Positions 1 through 9,453 are shown, numbered from the stretch's first letter. The stretch is 64,000 bases of DNA from Bacteroidia bacterium (GCA_016788165.1 JAEUTH010000042.1:225347-289346), one strand, 5' to 3'. The notes: generated by a model from the sequence alone, not told the origin. A program made the numbers and translations.

Positions 1-789
1 TGTAACTTTTGGCATCTTTAGTTTTTCAACTTTAGGGCCGGCAGGTATGCTGCCAAAATATTTTTCGGCCAGCTTTAAAACATCAGCTGTATTTACATCG
101 CCACCAACGGTTAAGGTAGCATTAGCTGCACCATAGTATTCCATAAAAAATGCTTTTAAGTCGTTTACATCTACAGCATCTAAATGTGATATATAACCGA
201 TGGTTAACCAACTGTATGGATGCCCCTTTGGATACAAAACACGTGATGTGGTTTCGCCAACCAAACCATAAGGCCGGTTATCGTAGTTTTGACCGCGTTC
301 ATTTTTAACGGTGCTTCGTTGTATTTCAAATTTTTGCTGTGTAACCGAATCCAGTAAAAAACCCATCCGATCAGCTTCGAGCCATAAACCCACTTCCAAC
401 TGATTTTTAGGCAACGTCTCAAAATAATTGGTACGGTCGCGGTTGGTAGTACCATTTAGCGTGCCGCCTGCTTCGCTCACCATTTTAAAATGTTGATCAT
501 CGCCAACGTGCTTACTGCCTTGAAACATCATGTGTTCGAAAAAATGCGCAAAGCCGCTTTTGCCGATAATTTCGCGTGCACTGCCTACGTGGTAGGTTAC
601 ATCAATATGTACAATAGGGTCGCTGTGGTCTTCGTGTATAACCACCGTTAGGCCATTGCTTAAAACATATTTACTATAGGGTATGGTTAACTCACCGGCC
701 TTACGGTCAATTTTTTCGATAAGTTTTGTTTGACACCAGGCACCTTGGCTCAAAGCCAAAATAAAAGCTGCAATAATGTATTTCTTCAT
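1..789 (-). CDS. M16 family zinc metallopeptidase, N-terminal part (truncated by window edge)
   Basis: Reading the minus strand from the ATG at 789 gives 263 codons with no stop before the window edge, so the C-terminal part is missing. Residues 1-20 form a signal peptide (basic start, hydrophobic core, Ala-x-Cys-Gln end), implying export to the periplasm or outer membrane. The inverted zinc motif HxxEH of pitrilysin/insulinase peptidases is at residues 82-86 (H82, E85, H86), followed by the usual glycine-rich and NATLTVGGD-like segments. M16 peptidases cleave small peptides or unfolded proteins. A full Bacteroidota member would be about 400-950 aa, so it cannot be told whether this is the single- or double-domain form. 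It is divergent from the DUF6913-dapA operon. Confidence 0.9.
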   Translation of the reverse strand, partial: MKKYIIAAFILALSQGAWCQTKLIEKIDRKAGELTIPYSKYVLSNGLTVVIHEDHSDPIVHIDVTYHVGSAREIIGKSGFAHFFEHMMFQGSKHVGDDQHFKMVSEAGGTLNGTTNRDRTNYFETLPKNQLEVGLWLEADRMGFLLDSVTQQKFEIQRSTVKNERGQNYDNRPYGLVGETTSRVLYPKGHPYSWLTIGYISHLDAVDVNDLKAFFMEYYGAANATLTVGGDVNTADVLKLAEKYFGSIPAGPKVEKLKMPKVT

Positions 790-905
790 TAAAATTAGGG
801 TTTAATATTTGGGACAAATTAAACAAAACCTAAACACTTCAGGGGGTATCATTTAAAAACAAAGTATCTATCCGCAAAAAATTGGCATTATAAAATGAAG
901 TTGTA

Positions 906-935
906 TTTGCAAATTTAAAAAATGGCCTACTTTTG
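906..935 (+). promoter_or_regulatory. Bacteroidota-type promoter for the DUF6913-dapA-M23 operon
   Basis: TTTG at 906-909 is followed after exactly 18 nt by TACTTTTG at 928-935, a perfect match to the Bacteroidota -33 TTTG / -7 TAnnTTTG consensus. Transcription should start at about 939-942. This places a possible TTG start at 933 upstream of the transcript, so the ATG at 1005 is the better start for the first gene. Confidence 0.65.
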
Positions 936-1004
936 TTACAGTTATCATTTTTATGTACTGTATTTATATACCTTTTTCACTATTGTAAGTTTCGGCAACA
1001 GGTA

Positions 1005-1556
1005 ATGGCAAAACGCATCATCCGTAATCAACTGGCACAACTAATTTTTAATCGTGAATTGCGGCAAATTAAGCGCAAACCACAAACCCTTTCGCTAGAA
1101 TCGGTACGTAGTATTGGCATTTTGTATGATGCAACAGAAAACGAAAATTATGAAGTGGTAAAAAATTACGTGCGCGAATTGCGTGAACTGAAAAAAGAAG
1201 TACTGGCTTTGGGATTTGTTGATCAGAAAGAACTGCCCAACATGCGTTTTTCGAAATTAGGTTTGGATTTTTTTACGCGCAAAAATCTGAACTGGTATTT
1301 TAAACCATCACATCCGATGGTTACCAAGTTTATTAATGCCGATTTCGACATTCTTATCTTTTTAAACATTGAACAGTTATTGCCGTTAAAATATATAGCT
1401 GCAGCAACACAGGCTAAATTTAAAATAGGAAAGTATGACGCTAAAAATGCTGCATTTTGTGATTTTATGATTAAAACCAATGAGCAGGTTACCTTACCCA
1501 AATTTATTGATTTAGTAAACAATTATTTAAAAGTATTAAGCCATGTACAACCTTAA
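1005..1556 (+). CDS. DUF6913 family protein
   Basis: The product is 183 aa if started at the ATG at 1005. An in-frame TTG at 933 would add 24 mostly hydrophobic residues, but it lies inside the -7 promoter box and is rejected. The protein is basic at its N-terminus (MAKRIIRNQ...) and then has an alpha/beta-looking body with the segment DFFTRKNLNWY and a hydrophobic strand FDILIFLNIEQLLPL. I recognise it as the Bacteroidota-restricted DUF6913 family, whose function is unknown to me. No enzymatic motif is apparent. It overlaps dapA by 14 nt, so the two are probably translationally coupled. Confidence 0.75.
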   Translation: MAKRIIRNQLAQLIFNRELRQIKRKPQTLSLESVRSIGILYDATENENYEVVKNYVRELRELKKEVLALGFVDQKELPNMRFSKLGLDFFTRKNLNWYFKPSHPMVTKFINADFDILIFLNIEQLLPLKYIAAATQAKFKIGKYDAKNAAFCDFMIKTNEQVTLPKFIDLVNNYLKVLSHVQP

Positions 1557-2421
1557 TCTTGCCGGTACCGGTGTTGCAATAATTACTCCTTTTTTAAAAA
1601 ATAATGGTGTTGATTATGCAGCCTTATCAAACCTGGTAAAGCACGTAGTAAAAAATGGCGTTAATTATATTGTAGTGTTGGGTACAACAGGCGAAAGTGT
1701 AGTGCTTAGTGCTGACGAAAAGCATGCAGTTATTAAAACCATTCATACTGCCATGCCCAAAAAAGTACCGCTCATTTTAGGTGTGGGCGGTAACCATACC
1801 ACCGAAGTGGTTAACCAGTTAAAGTTGGTTGATGCTACTTTAATTGATGGCATTTTAAGCGTTACGCCTTATTATAACAAACCCACACAAAACGGCTTGT
1901 ATCAACATTATAAAACCATTGCTGCAGCTACATCATTGCCCATTATTATTTACAATGTACCCGGCCGTACCGGAGTTAATATGACAGCAAGTACGCAATT
2001 GGCTTTGGCAAACGATGTAAAAAATATAGTTGCTACTAAAGAAGCATCGGGTAATGTGGAACAAATCATGTCTATTATAAATCAAAAGCCCAAAAATTTT
2101 AGTGTAATAAGTGGTGATGATGTACTTACATTACCACTAATGGCATGCGGTGCCATAGGTGTTATTAGCGTTAGTGCCAATGCTTATCCGGCCGAGGTCA
2201 GCAAAATGGTAAACCTTTGTTTACAAGGCAAGTTTGAAGCCGCACAAAAATTACATTATCGTTTAATGCCCATAACACAAATGATGTTTGCCGAAGGTAG
2301 TCCGGCCGGAGTTAAAGAAATTTTACAACACAAAAACCTTTGCACCAATAAAGTGCGGTTGCCATTAGTAAATGTGAGTAAGCAACTAAGCAAAAATTTT
2401 ACTAAGTACCTGGATGTTTAA
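1543..2421 (+). CDS. dapA: 4-hydroxy-tetrahydrodipicolinate synthase
   Basis: This 292-aa protein has the family's usual length. It condenses pyruvate with aspartate semialdehyde in the diaminopimelate/lysine pathway in the cytosol. Visible motifs are GTTGES (residues 47-52, carboxylate-binding Thr), the YNVPGRTGVN segment with catalytic Tyr137, and the Schiff-base Lys166 in VATKEASG. It starts inside the end of the DUF6913 gene (14-nt overlap), and its stop overlaps the start of the M23 peptidase gene by 8 nt, so the three form a tight operon. The pairing of a DAP-making enzyme with a peptidoglycan-type peptidase fits cell-wall metabolism. Confidence 0.96.
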   Translation: MYNLNLAGTGVAIITPFLKNNGVDYAALSNLVKHVVKNGVNYIVVLGTTGESVVLSADEKHAVIKTIHTAMPKKVPLILGVGGNHTTEVVNQLKLVDATLIDGILSVTPYYNKPTQNGLYQHYKTIAAATSLPIIIYNVPGRTGVNMTASTQLALANDVKNIVATKEASGNVEQIMSIINQKPKNFSVISGDDVLTLPLMACGAIGVISVSANAYPAEVSKMVNLCLQGKFEAAQKLHYRLMPITQMMFAEGSPAGVKEILQHKNLCTNKVRLPLVNVSKQLSKNFTKYLDV

Positions 2422-4105
2422 ATTCCTGATGCCTTTTGTAAGGTGTATCACTTACTATATATGTTTTTGTGCTGTGCCGGCAATTGCACAGCAATCATTT
2501 ATCAGTCCGTTAGATATTAGCTTAAAGTTATCAGGCAACTTTGGCGAAATCAGAAACAATCACTTCCATTCAGGTATTGATATCAAAACCGATAGTGCAA
2601 CAGGTAAAAATGTTTATGCAGTGGCCGATGGTCATATAGCCCGCATTAAAGTGAGTGCTGTAGGTTACGGCAATGCCTTGTATTTGAAACATGATAATGG
2701 ATATACATCGGTTTATGGCCACTTATTACAATTTGCCGATAGTGTCAGGCAATATGTTACAGCAGAACAAAATTTAAAAAACAGTTTCGAAGTTGAAGTG
2801 TTTCCTGATAGCAACTTGTTTCGGGTTAAACAAGGGGCCATTATAGCCCGGAGCGGAAATTCGGGAAGTTCGGGTGGCCCGCATTTGCATTTTGAAATAC
2901 GTGATAGTTTGGAGCAAATAGTAAATCCACAATTATTCGGAATAAACGTTGCCGATACAATACAACCTGTTATTGAAGCTTTGGCCGTATATGATGAAAT
3001 GAAATTTACTGCCTTAAATCAAAATATTAGTTATGATACGGCACATCAAGCTTATATTTTAAATGATACTTTATCGGTAACTACCCATGCTGCATTTGGT
3101 ATTATGGCTTATGATTTATGCAATAACAGCAGTAACAAATTGGGTATTTATAAAATGCAATTGCATATAGATACTACATTAATTTGGCAAAGCAATTTTG
3201 ATTATTTTTCATTTGATAAAACGCGTTATGTAAATGCACATATTGACTATGCCGAAAAAGTGCTGAATAAAAACATTATCGAAAGATGTTTTAAACTACC
3301 TGGCGATTCGTTTAATGTTTACCATGTTTATCCGTACAAATTAAAAGCACAAAAAATATATCATGCAGCAATTACACTGGCTGATATAAATGGCAATCGA
3401 AATAAATTGATTTTTTGTTTTAAGACCAATGCAAAAACTGCTAAGCCTCAAAAGCCACATCATAGCTGGGTTTGGCTTAAATATAATCAACCTTACAATC
3501 TAAAAACAAATACTTTTTTATTGATACTTCCTTCGGGTAGCCTGTATCAAAATTGCTACCTAAAGTATCACACATCAAAAGCCGGCAACAATTATTTATC
3601 GGCCATACATCATATTAATGATAACACCATACCATTACATAAAGCGGCAACCATTTCGATAAAGACAAAATTAGATAGCGCTTTACAAAGTAAGGCTTTA
3701 ATTATTCAAATAGATAGTGCAAAAACCAGCTACATTGGTGGTTTATATAAAAACAATGCAGTAAGTGCTTTAATCCGAACCTTTGGCAGTTTTGCTGTTG
3801 TTGTTGATACCGTACCACCAAATGTTACCATAACCAATCCGAAAAATATTTATTCGGCAACCGATACCTTGGTATTTTTTATGGAAGATGACTTAACCGG
3901 TATTGGTAAGTATCAGTTAAGCCTATTAAATCAAAAACTAATTGGCAGCTATGATGCCAAAACACATACCTTGTCAATGCCTGCAGCATTAATACCCGAA
4001 GGCGAAAGCCAATTAAAACTCGAAGTAACCGACTTAAAAGATAACACGTATATTTTTGAGTTTGGATTGGTGGTCCGGTTGCAAAAGCCTATGCATAATG
4101 AGTAG
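2414..4105 (+). CDS. Secreted M23 family metallopeptidase
   Basis: The 563-aa product starts with a signal peptide (about residues 1-26, ending AIAQ). The LytM/peptidase M23 domain occupies roughly residues 35-170. Zinc ligands are visible as HxxxD (H52, D56 in FHSGID) and HxH (H157, H159 in GPHLHFEIRD), with the catalytic-region YGHL at 102-105. The metal site appears complete, so it is probably an active peptidoglycan endopeptidase rather than a degenerate EnvC/NlpD-type activator. The remaining 390 residues are beta-rich and have no motif I recognise. The gene is coupled to dapA by an 8-nt overlap. Confidence 0.9.
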   Translation: MFKFLMPFVRCITYYICFCAVPAIAQQSFISPLDISLKLSGNFGEIRNNHFHSGIDIKTDSATGKNVYAVADGHIARIKVSAVGYGNALYLKHDNGYTSVYGHLLQFADSVRQYVTAEQNLKNSFEVEVFPDSNLFRVKQGAIIARSGNSGSSGGPHLHFEIRDSLEQIVNPQLFGINVADTIQPVIEALAVYDEMKFTALNQNISYDTAHQAYILNDTLSVTTHAAFGIMAYDLCNNSSNKLGIYKMQLHIDTTLIWQSNFDYFSFDKTRYVNAHIDYAEKVLNKNIIERCFKLPGDSFNVYHVYPYKLKAQKIYHAAITLADINGNRNKLIFCFKTNAKTAKPQKPHHSWVWLKYNQPYNLKTNTFLLILPSGSLYQNCYLKYHTSKAGNNYLSAIHHINDNTIPLHKAATISIKTKLDSALQSKALIIQIDSAKTSYIGGLYKNNAVSALIRTFGSFAVVVDTVPPNVTITNPKNIYSATDTLVFFMEDDLTGIGKYQLSLLNQKLIGSYDAKTHTLSMPAALIPEGESQLKLEVTDLKDNTYIFEFGLVVRLQKPMHNE

Positions 4106-4109
4106 AAGG

Positions 4110-4832
4110 TTACCGGGTATGGTGGGTTAGATAAAAGTCGTTAGTAACATCCATGTAAGCTTTTGTAAAGTGGTTGTTCTTATCAAGAATAATTATTTCA
4201 TCTTCGTTAATGGGCAGCATGTTTTTAGTAAATGCCATCATAAGCCGTTTGGCAGGTTTGTCGGCTTTGGTTTTAACACGGGTAATACGGCTGCAGAATA
4301 AATTACTTTTAACTGCTTGCTGGTAAAACAGCAATCCTTCCTTATATGGTAAAATCACACAAAAACGGCCATCGTTATTCAGCATTGTATTTACGCCCTG
4401 CAATAAATCATTTATTGATAAGGTTTCGTTCATGTGGCGCGCAATATTTCGTGCTGCCCCCGAAGCTTTATGTGCATCAACAAAATAGGGCGGGTTAGCA
4501 ATTATTAAGTCGTAAAGGGTTTGGTTGTTCAAACAAAAATTTTGCAACGATGTATGAATCACATTAATCCGTTGCGCCCAAATACTTTGTTCAATATTTT
4601 CTTTGGCTTGCAAACATGCAGCTTCGTCTAACTCAATGGCATCAATTATTGCATTACATTTTTGCGCCATCATTAGTGCTAAAATACCCGTACCGGTACC
4701 AATATCTAAAAGGTGCTTGCTGTTATTTGTATCTACCCATGCTCCAAAAAGTACACTGTCTGTACCTACTTTCATGGCACAGCGCTCTTGATTTATAGTA
4801 AATTGTTTGAAGTGAAAAACAGATTCGGACAC
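4110..4832 (-). CDS. tRNA1(Val) (adenine(37)-N6)-methyltransferase-like protein
   Basis: This 240-aa class I SAM-dependent methyltransferase has the SAM-binding motif I DIGTGTG (residues 43-49) and the N6-adenine/N5-glutamine signature NPPY at 113-116. The N-terminal FKQFTINQ...KVGTDSVLFGAW block is characteristic of the TrmN6/YfiC family, which methylates A37 of tRNA-Val. Length matches the family (about 240 aa). It is convergent with the M23 gene (4-nt gap), and no terminator is obvious between them. Substrate assignment rests on family resemblance only. Confidence 0.88.
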   Translation of the reverse strand: MSESVFHFKQFTINQERCAMKVGTDSVLFGAWVDTNNSKHLLDIGTGTGILALMMAQKCNAIIDAIELDEAACLQAKENIEQSIWAQRINVIHTSLQNFCLNNQTLYDLIIANPPYFVDAHKASGAARNIARHMNETLSINDLLQGVNTMLNNDGRFCVILPYKEGLLFYQQAVKSNLFCSRITRVKTKADKPAKRLMMAFTKNMLPINEDEIIILDKNNHFTKAYMDVTNDFYLTHHTR

Positions 4833-4906
4833 AAAGCAAATTGAAGTTAGTTGATTATAGCTAAAGCAAAATTAAATTAAAAATCAATAGTGCACAATCA
4901 ACGGTA

Positions 4907-5428
4907 TCAAGCAAGCAGATACACATCTAATAAACCATCAGGCAATTGCATCAGCATTTGTTTTTTGTTTCTGTTTATTGAGGTTACAAACATTTTAAGT
5001 AATGGAACTAATACTTCTTTATCCTGACACATTACACGCGCAACACCATGCTGGGGCATATCGTATATGTTTTCTATTTCACCAACAGTACCAAAGGCCT
5101 TATCAATTATTGTAAAGCCTATAATTTCGTGGTAGTAAAAATCATTTCCGCTTAATGTGGGCAATTGATTAAGTGGCAGGTATAAATCGCAGCCAACCAA
5201 AATAGCAGCAGCCTCGACATCGGTTTGTGTAAACTTAATAAAGCCGGGCGATTGAATTTGAATCTTATCAATATCCTGAATCAGAAGACGATTATCCAAA
5301 TCAACATAAATACTTTTCAAATGCTGATAGTGCTTGGGATGATCAACATCTGCCTCCATTACCAAAGTGCCGTCCATGCCGCGTAATCTGATAAGCTTTC
5401 CAAAATAAAAACACTGGTCAATGTTCAT
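4907..5428 (-). CDS. rimM: Ribosome maturation factor RimM
   Basis: The 173-aa product has the two RimM parts: an N-terminal RimM barrel (about residues 1-90, MNIDQCFYFGKLIRLRG start) and a C-terminal PRC-barrel-like part (about 95-170) containing GTVGEIENIYDMPQHGVARV. RimM binds S19 and helps process 16S rRNA and mature the 30S head. It lies 63 nt downstream of rpsP on the same strand, the classical rpsP-rimM linkage. A terminator-like hairpin sits between the two genes, suggesting that rimM is expressed at a lower level than S16. Confidence 0.94.
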   Translation of the reverse strand: MNIDQCFYFGKLIRLRGMDGTLVMEADVDHPKHYQHLKSIYVDLDNRLLIQDIDKIQIQSPGFIKFTQTDVEAAAILVGCDLYLPLNQLPTLSGNDFYYHEIIGFTIIDKAFGTVGEIENIYDMPQHGVARVMCQDKEVLVPLLKMFVTSINRNKKQMLMQLPDGLLDVYLLA

Positions 5429-5445
5429 ACGCTTATAAATAATAA

Positions 5446-5473
5446 AACCCGTTAGTTTATGCTAACGGGTTTA
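5446..5473 (-). terminator. Terminator/attenuator between rpsP and rimM
   Basis: An 11-bp perfect inverted repeat (5446-5456 with 5463-5473, 6-nt loop) is followed on the minus strand by an A/T tract beginning TTTTATTATTT. It follows rpsP and precedes rimM, so it probably terminates part of the rpsP transcripts. Confidence 0.75.
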
Positions 5474-5491
5474 CTTAGTTTTAAATAGCTA

Positions 5492-6019
5492 TTAAGCGTT
5501 TTCGGCCGGGGTTTCGTCAGCAGCAGGTGCTTCGGTGTTTTCGGCAGCAGTTTCGGCAGGTGGCGTATTTTTAGCTTCAATAGCTTTTGCACGCTCTTCT
5601 TTTACTTTACGCTCAGCTTGCATACGTTGTTCAATATCCTTTTTATGCTTATCGGCCAAACTCGATTTTTTCGAATCAATTTTGCCTGATTTTGTGCTTG
5701 ACCAGGTTTCGAACTTGGCATCGGCTTGCTCTTGTGTTAGAGCGCCCTTTTTAACACCTTCGGCTAAATGCTTTTTGTAAAGCACACCTTTGTACGATAA
5801 AATGGCACGCGTAGTATCGGTAGGTTGCGCACCTTTTTGTAACCATGATACAGCTTTATCTGTATCCAAATCGATAGTAGCCGGGTTGGTGTTTGGGTTG
5901 TAAGAACCAATTCTTTCGATGAATTTACCATCCCTTGGAGCACGTGAATCCGCCACTACGATGTGATAATAAGGATAGCCCTTTTTACCAAAACGTTGTA
6001 ATCTTAATTTAGCTGGCAT
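5492..6019 (-). CDS. rpsP: 30S ribosomal protein S16
   Basis: The first 80 or so residues are canonical S16 ([26 protein letters not shown]...). The protein is 175 aa against 80-90 aa in most bacteria. The extra C-terminal part holds a lysine/glutamate-rich helix (about 105-150) and an alanine/glutamate-rich acidic tail, a known Bacteroidota form of S16. A -7 box on the minus strand at 6079-6086 gives a leader of about 55 nt. rimM follows after a hairpin. Confidence 0.97.
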   Translation of the reverse strand: MPAKLRLQRFGKKGYPYYHIVVADSRAPRDGKFIERIGSYNPNTNPATIDLDTDKAVSWLQKGAQPTDTTRAILSYKGVLYKKHLAEGVKKGALTQEQADAKFETWSSTKSGKIDSKKSSLADKHKKDIEQRMQAERKVKEERAKAIEAKNTPPAETAAENTEAPAADETPAENA

Positions 6020-6078
6020 TTGCTATTTGTTTTTAATGATGAATGTTTAATCCTTTAAGTATCCAACTTAAGGGGGCG

Positions 6079-6086
6079 CAAATGTA
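6079..6086 (-). promoter_or_regulatory. rpsP: Bacteroidota -7 box upstream of rpsP
   Basis: The minus strand reads TACATTTG followed by CGCCCCC, a perfect TAnnTTTG match and a typical Bacteroidota promoter context. A TTG lies 19 nt upstream at 6106-6108. No full TTTG -33 box is present. Confidence 0.55.
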
Positions 6087-6404
6087 TTATTTGTTTCTAA
6101 AACCGCAATGCATAAGTTCATTTATAAAAGCAATCGCATTATGGGCTGCCTGCACCCGTAAATACCAAGTGTTCTACGATACCTGAAGGCCATATTTAGC
6201 CCGCTTAAAAAGCATTTTAAGAATAATTTAAATTAGGCAATACCAAAGTACACAAGCTATCTGCCGGATAAAACCAGCCTTTAAAATTCATAAATGTTGC
6301 AAATTGCTTTTTGGCTGTCTAATTATCAATAATGGATTTTAATAAACTTATTCATTACACTTCAATCTTGCTTTATTTGCAAACAAATAACACAACGGAA
6401 ACGT
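6087..6404. other. Intergenic region between rpsP and AMP nucleosidase
   Basis: About 320 nt without a credible gene. It holds the divergent control regions of rpsP and the AMP nucleosidase gene. TTTATTTG at 6372-6379 is one mismatch from the -7 consensus and could serve the plus-strand gene. An AT-only inverted repeat, CTTAAAA/TTTTAAG, lies near 6200. I see no RNA gene or repeat here. Confidence 0.5.
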
Positions 6405-7175
6405 ATGAAAACCAAAAAAGAAATTGTTGACAATTGGTTACCTCGATACACCGGTACAGCCCTAGCCGACTTTAGCAAATATGTACTGCTTACCAATTTT
6501 AATAATTATGTAAACCTGTTTGCGCAATGGAATAATGCTGCCGTTGCCGGCCAGGCACATCCAATGCCTAATGCTACAGCCGATGGCATTAGCATTATAA
6601 ATTTTGGAATGGGTAGTGCCAATGCTGCAACAGTTTGTGATTTATTAAGTGCTATTAAACCCAAAGCGGTGCTGTTTTTGGGTAAATGTGGCGGGTTAAA
6701 AAAGAAAAATAAATTAGGTGATTTAATTTTGCCAATTGCAGCCATCAGAGGCGAAGGTACCAGTAACGATTATTTGCCACCCGAAGTGCCTGCTTTGCCG
6801 GCTTTTAGTTTACAAAAAGCAGTTTCAACAACCATACGCAACTACAATAAGGATTATTGGACAGGCACGGTTTATACCACAAACCGAAGGGTTTGGGAGC
6901 ATGATAATGATTTTAAAAAGTACTTACAAAAAATCCGTTGTATGGGAATAGATATGGAAACAGCCACCATATTTACTGCAGCATTCGTAAATCAGATTCC
7001 GGCAGGTGCTTTGTTGCTGGTAAGCGATCAGCCCATGATTTCGGCCGGTGTTAAAACAACTGCAAGCGATAAATTAGTAACTGAAAATTTTGTAAACGAC
7101 CATTTAAAAATCGGCATCAGTTCATTAAAGGAGCTGATTAATAATGGTAACACGGTTAAACACCTACGTTTCTGA
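6405..7175 (+). CDS. AMP nucleosidase (short Bacteroidota form)
   Basis: The 256-aa protein belongs to the nucleoside phosphorylase/AMP nucleosidase fold, which hydrolyses AMP to adenine and ribose 5-phosphate. Visible signatures are the phosphate-loop-like INFGMGSANAAT (about residues 64-75), LFLGKCGGLK (about 90-100), the ribose-contacting MGIDMETATIF (about 178-188), and the catalytic-Asp region LLVSDQP. It lacks the extra N-terminal domain of the roughly 480-aa enterobacterial Amn, as expected for the Bacteroidota type. It stands alone, with its own upstream region. Assignment against other purine phosphorylases rests on overall resemblance. Confidence 0.85.
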   Translation: MKTKKEIVDNWLPRYTGTALADFSKYVLLTNFNNYVNLFAQWNNAAVAGQAHPMPNATADGISIINFGMGSANAATVCDLLSAIKPKAVLFLGKCGGLKKKNKLGDLILPIAAIRGEGTSNDYLPPEVPALPAFSLQKAVSTTIRNYNKDYWTGTVYTTNRRVWEHDNDFKKYLQKIRCMGIDMETATIFTAAFVNQIPAGALLLVSDQPMISAGVKTTASDKLVTENFVNDHLKIGISSLKELINNGNTVKHLRF

Positions 7176-7211
7176 TTAATTTTCAAACTACGTATATTAT
7201 TAACGTTATAG

Positions 7212-8243
7212 ATGGCACAAACATTCGATACAATTTTAAGAGATTTAAAAAACAAAGTATATGCACCTGTGTACTTATTACAGGGCGAAGAGCCATACTA
7301 CATTGATCAGATAAGCGATTATCTCGAAAAAAATGTATTGGATGAAATGGAGAAAGAGTTTAATCAAACCATTGTGTATGGTAAGGATACCGATGCACTT
7401 ACCTTGGTTAGTGCTGCCAAACGTTATCCGATGATGAGCAACTACCAGCTAATTATTGTTAAGGAAGCACAAGATTTAAAAGCACTCAATAAAAAAGATT
7501 CAGCTAACGATGAATTAAATCCCATAGAAGTCTATTTACAAAACCCCGTACCTTCTACCATATTAGTTTTTTGTTTTAAGTATAAAAAGATTGATGGCCG
7601 TAGCAAACTGGCCAAACTTTTTGACACAAAAGCAGTAGTATTCGAATCAATTAAACTTAAAGAAAGTGCAATACCTGCTTGGGTAAAAAACTATTGCACA
7701 CAAAATCACTATAAAATACAAGACCAAGCAAATAATTTAATAGCCGAATATTTAGGTAACGACTTATCAAAAGTGAGTAATGCGTTAGATAAACTTATGA
7801 TAAACATACCCAATTCAGAAACCATTAATACCACGCATATTGAAACCTATATTGGCATAAGTAAAGAGTATAATGTTTTTGAATTGAATAATGCCCTGGC
7901 GCGAAAAGATGTACTTAAGGCCAATAAAATTATTCAATACTTTGGAGCCAATACCAAAGCCAATCCGCTGGTACTGGTATTAGCAAACTTATACAGTTTT
8001 TTTTACAAGGTAATTGGTATGCATGCCATACCCAACCGTAAAGATGCCGGTGTAGCTTTGGGTATTAATTTTTATTTTGTTGGTGAGTATGAAACTGCTG
8101 CGCGAAATTATTCACTACCCAAACTGGTAAGCATTATTGCATGCCTGCGCGATACCGATTTAAAATCGAAAGGTTTAGGTAACACCAGTGCACAAACCGA
8201 TGCCCATTTATTAAAAGAATTAATTTATAAAATACTGCATTAA
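7212..8243 (+). CDS. holA: DNA polymerase III subunit delta
   Basis: The 343-aa product matches HolA in length and layout. An N-terminal AAA+-like part has PVYLLQGEEPYYIDQISDYL (about residues 18-37) and the strand YQLIIVKEAQDL (about 78-90). A middle lid region contains YLGNDLSKVSNALDKL (about 178-195), and the C-terminal collar helices follow. HolA is the wrench subunit of the clamp loader that opens the beta sliding clamp. It is followed 11 nt later by xseA, probably in one operon with it. Confidence 0.92.
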   Translation: MAQTFDTILRDLKNKVYAPVYLLQGEEPYYIDQISDYLEKNVLDEMEKEFNQTIVYGKDTDALTLVSAAKRYPMMSNYQLIIVKEAQDLKALNKKDSANDELNPIEVYLQNPVPSTILVFCFKYKKIDGRSKLAKLFDTKAVVFESIKLKESAIPAWVKNYCTQNHYKIQDQANNLIAEYLGNDLSKVSNALDKLMINIPNSETINTTHIETYIGISKEYNVFELNNALARKDVLKANKIIQYFGANTKANPLVLVLANLYSFFYKVIGMHAIPNRKDAGVALGINFYFVGEYETAARNYSLPKLVSIIACLRDTDLKSKGLGNTSAQTDAHLLKELIYKILH

Positions 8244-8254
8244 TTGGTTTTAAA

Positions 8255-9442
8255 ATGCACTATACTTTACTGCAACTTAATCAGCTTATCGAATCAACAC
8301 TGGCTCAGGTGTTTTACGGTAAAACATTTATTGTACTTGCCGAAACATCAGAGATAAAAAAATCGGGTAATGGTCATTACTATTTTGATTTAATTGAAAA
8401 AGACGGCCAAACATTGTTAGCTAAAATGCATGCCGTAATTTGGAAAAGTGCATCGCCTGTAATTACCAATTTCGAAAACACCACCGGTCAGAAATTTGAA
8501 CGCAATTTAAAGCTGATGCTTAAAGCCGAAGTGCGGTTTCATACAGCATACGGTTTACAACTACAGGTTGTTGATATTGATACCAGCTATACCTTGGGTC
8601 AAATAGCATTACAAACACAAGCCACCTTACAGTTGCTGGTTAAAAACAACGCACAACATATAACCTTAGCCGATGGGCAATATTTTACCACCAATAATAA
8701 GTTACAACCCAAAGGATTACTAAAACGAATTGCCTTAATAACTGCAGTAAATTCTGATGGATGTAATGATTTTTTACATGAAATAAACAACAACGTTTAT
8801 GGTTATAGTTACAACGTAACCACATGCTATGCGCTGGTACAAGGTAACGAAGCTGCCACACAAGTTAAACAGCAATTACACTACATACTGATAAACCACA
8901 AACAGTTTGATGCCGTAGCTTTGGTGCGTGGCGGTGGCTCACAAACCGATTTTAATGCATTCGATGATTATGACTTATGTGCCGCTGTTGCGGCATTTCC
9001 GTTGCCCATAATTGCAGGCATTGGCCATGAACGAAACGTAAGTATATGCGATTTAATGTGCTACAAAAGCGTAAAAACACCTACAAAAGCTGCTGCATTT
9101 TTTGTTGACTTCCACTTGCATGCCGAACAACAACTTGACAATATGTACAACCGGTTTATTGCCAACCTGGATAGAAACCTGATAAACAGAAATAATAATT
9201 TAGAAAACTTAGAACAAGACTTAATTTTTTACGCGCAAAATGTTATTGACAGACAACAACATCTGCATGATAAATTTGAAATTGCACTTAAACACCTTAA
9301 CCCCGAAAAAGTGCTGCAACGTGGCTATGCAATCATCAAGAAAAACAATTCAATTATTACCGAATCAACAAAACTAATGCCTCGCGACTTAGTTCAAATA
9401 CAATTAAAGGATGGTATTAAAGAAGCAAACATTACGCATTAA
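8255..9442 (+). CDS. xseA: Exodeoxyribonuclease VII large subunit
   Basis: The 395-aa protein carries an N-terminal OB fold (about residues 1-105) and the XseA catalytic core. Core motifs include the ALVRGGGSQTDFNAFDDYDL block (about 226-245), the AGIGHERNVSICDL block (about 256-269) and the nearby TPTKAA. A coiled coil follows (about 285-350), which would bind XseB. Exo VII degrades single-stranded DNA into oligonucleotides. It is directly followed by xseB (11 nt), the standard pairing. Confidence 0.95.
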   Translation: MHYTLLQLNQLIESTLAQVFYGKTFIVLAETSEIKKSGNGHYYFDLIEKDGQTLLAKMHAVIWKSASPVITNFENTTGQKFERNLKLMLKAEVRFHTAYGLQLQVVDIDTSYTLGQIALQTQATLQLLVKNNAQHITLADGQYFTTNNKLQPKGLLKRIALITAVNSDGCNDFLHEINNNVYGYSYNVTTCYALVQGNEAATQVKQQLHYILINHKQFDAVALVRGGGSQTDFNAFDDYDLCAAVAAFPLPIIAGIGHERNVSICDLMCYKSVKTPTKAAAFFVDFHLHAEQQLDNMYNRFIANLDRNLINRNNNLENLEQDLIFYAQNVIDRQQHLHDKFEIALKHLNPEKVLQRGYAIIKKNNSIITESTKLMPRDLVQIQLKDGIKEANITH

Positions 9443-9453
9443 CTCCACATATA

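Noticed and set aside
933..1004. 24-residue N-terminal extension of the DUF6913 protein from a TTG at 933
   Set aside because: The TTG lies within the -7 box of a perfect promoter (928-935), so it is not expected in the mRNA.
6087..6404. A small RNA or riboswitch in the rpsP-AMP nucleosidase gap
   Set aside because: No conserved riboswitch core or GC-rich hairpin with T tract was found; only a weak AT inverted repeat.
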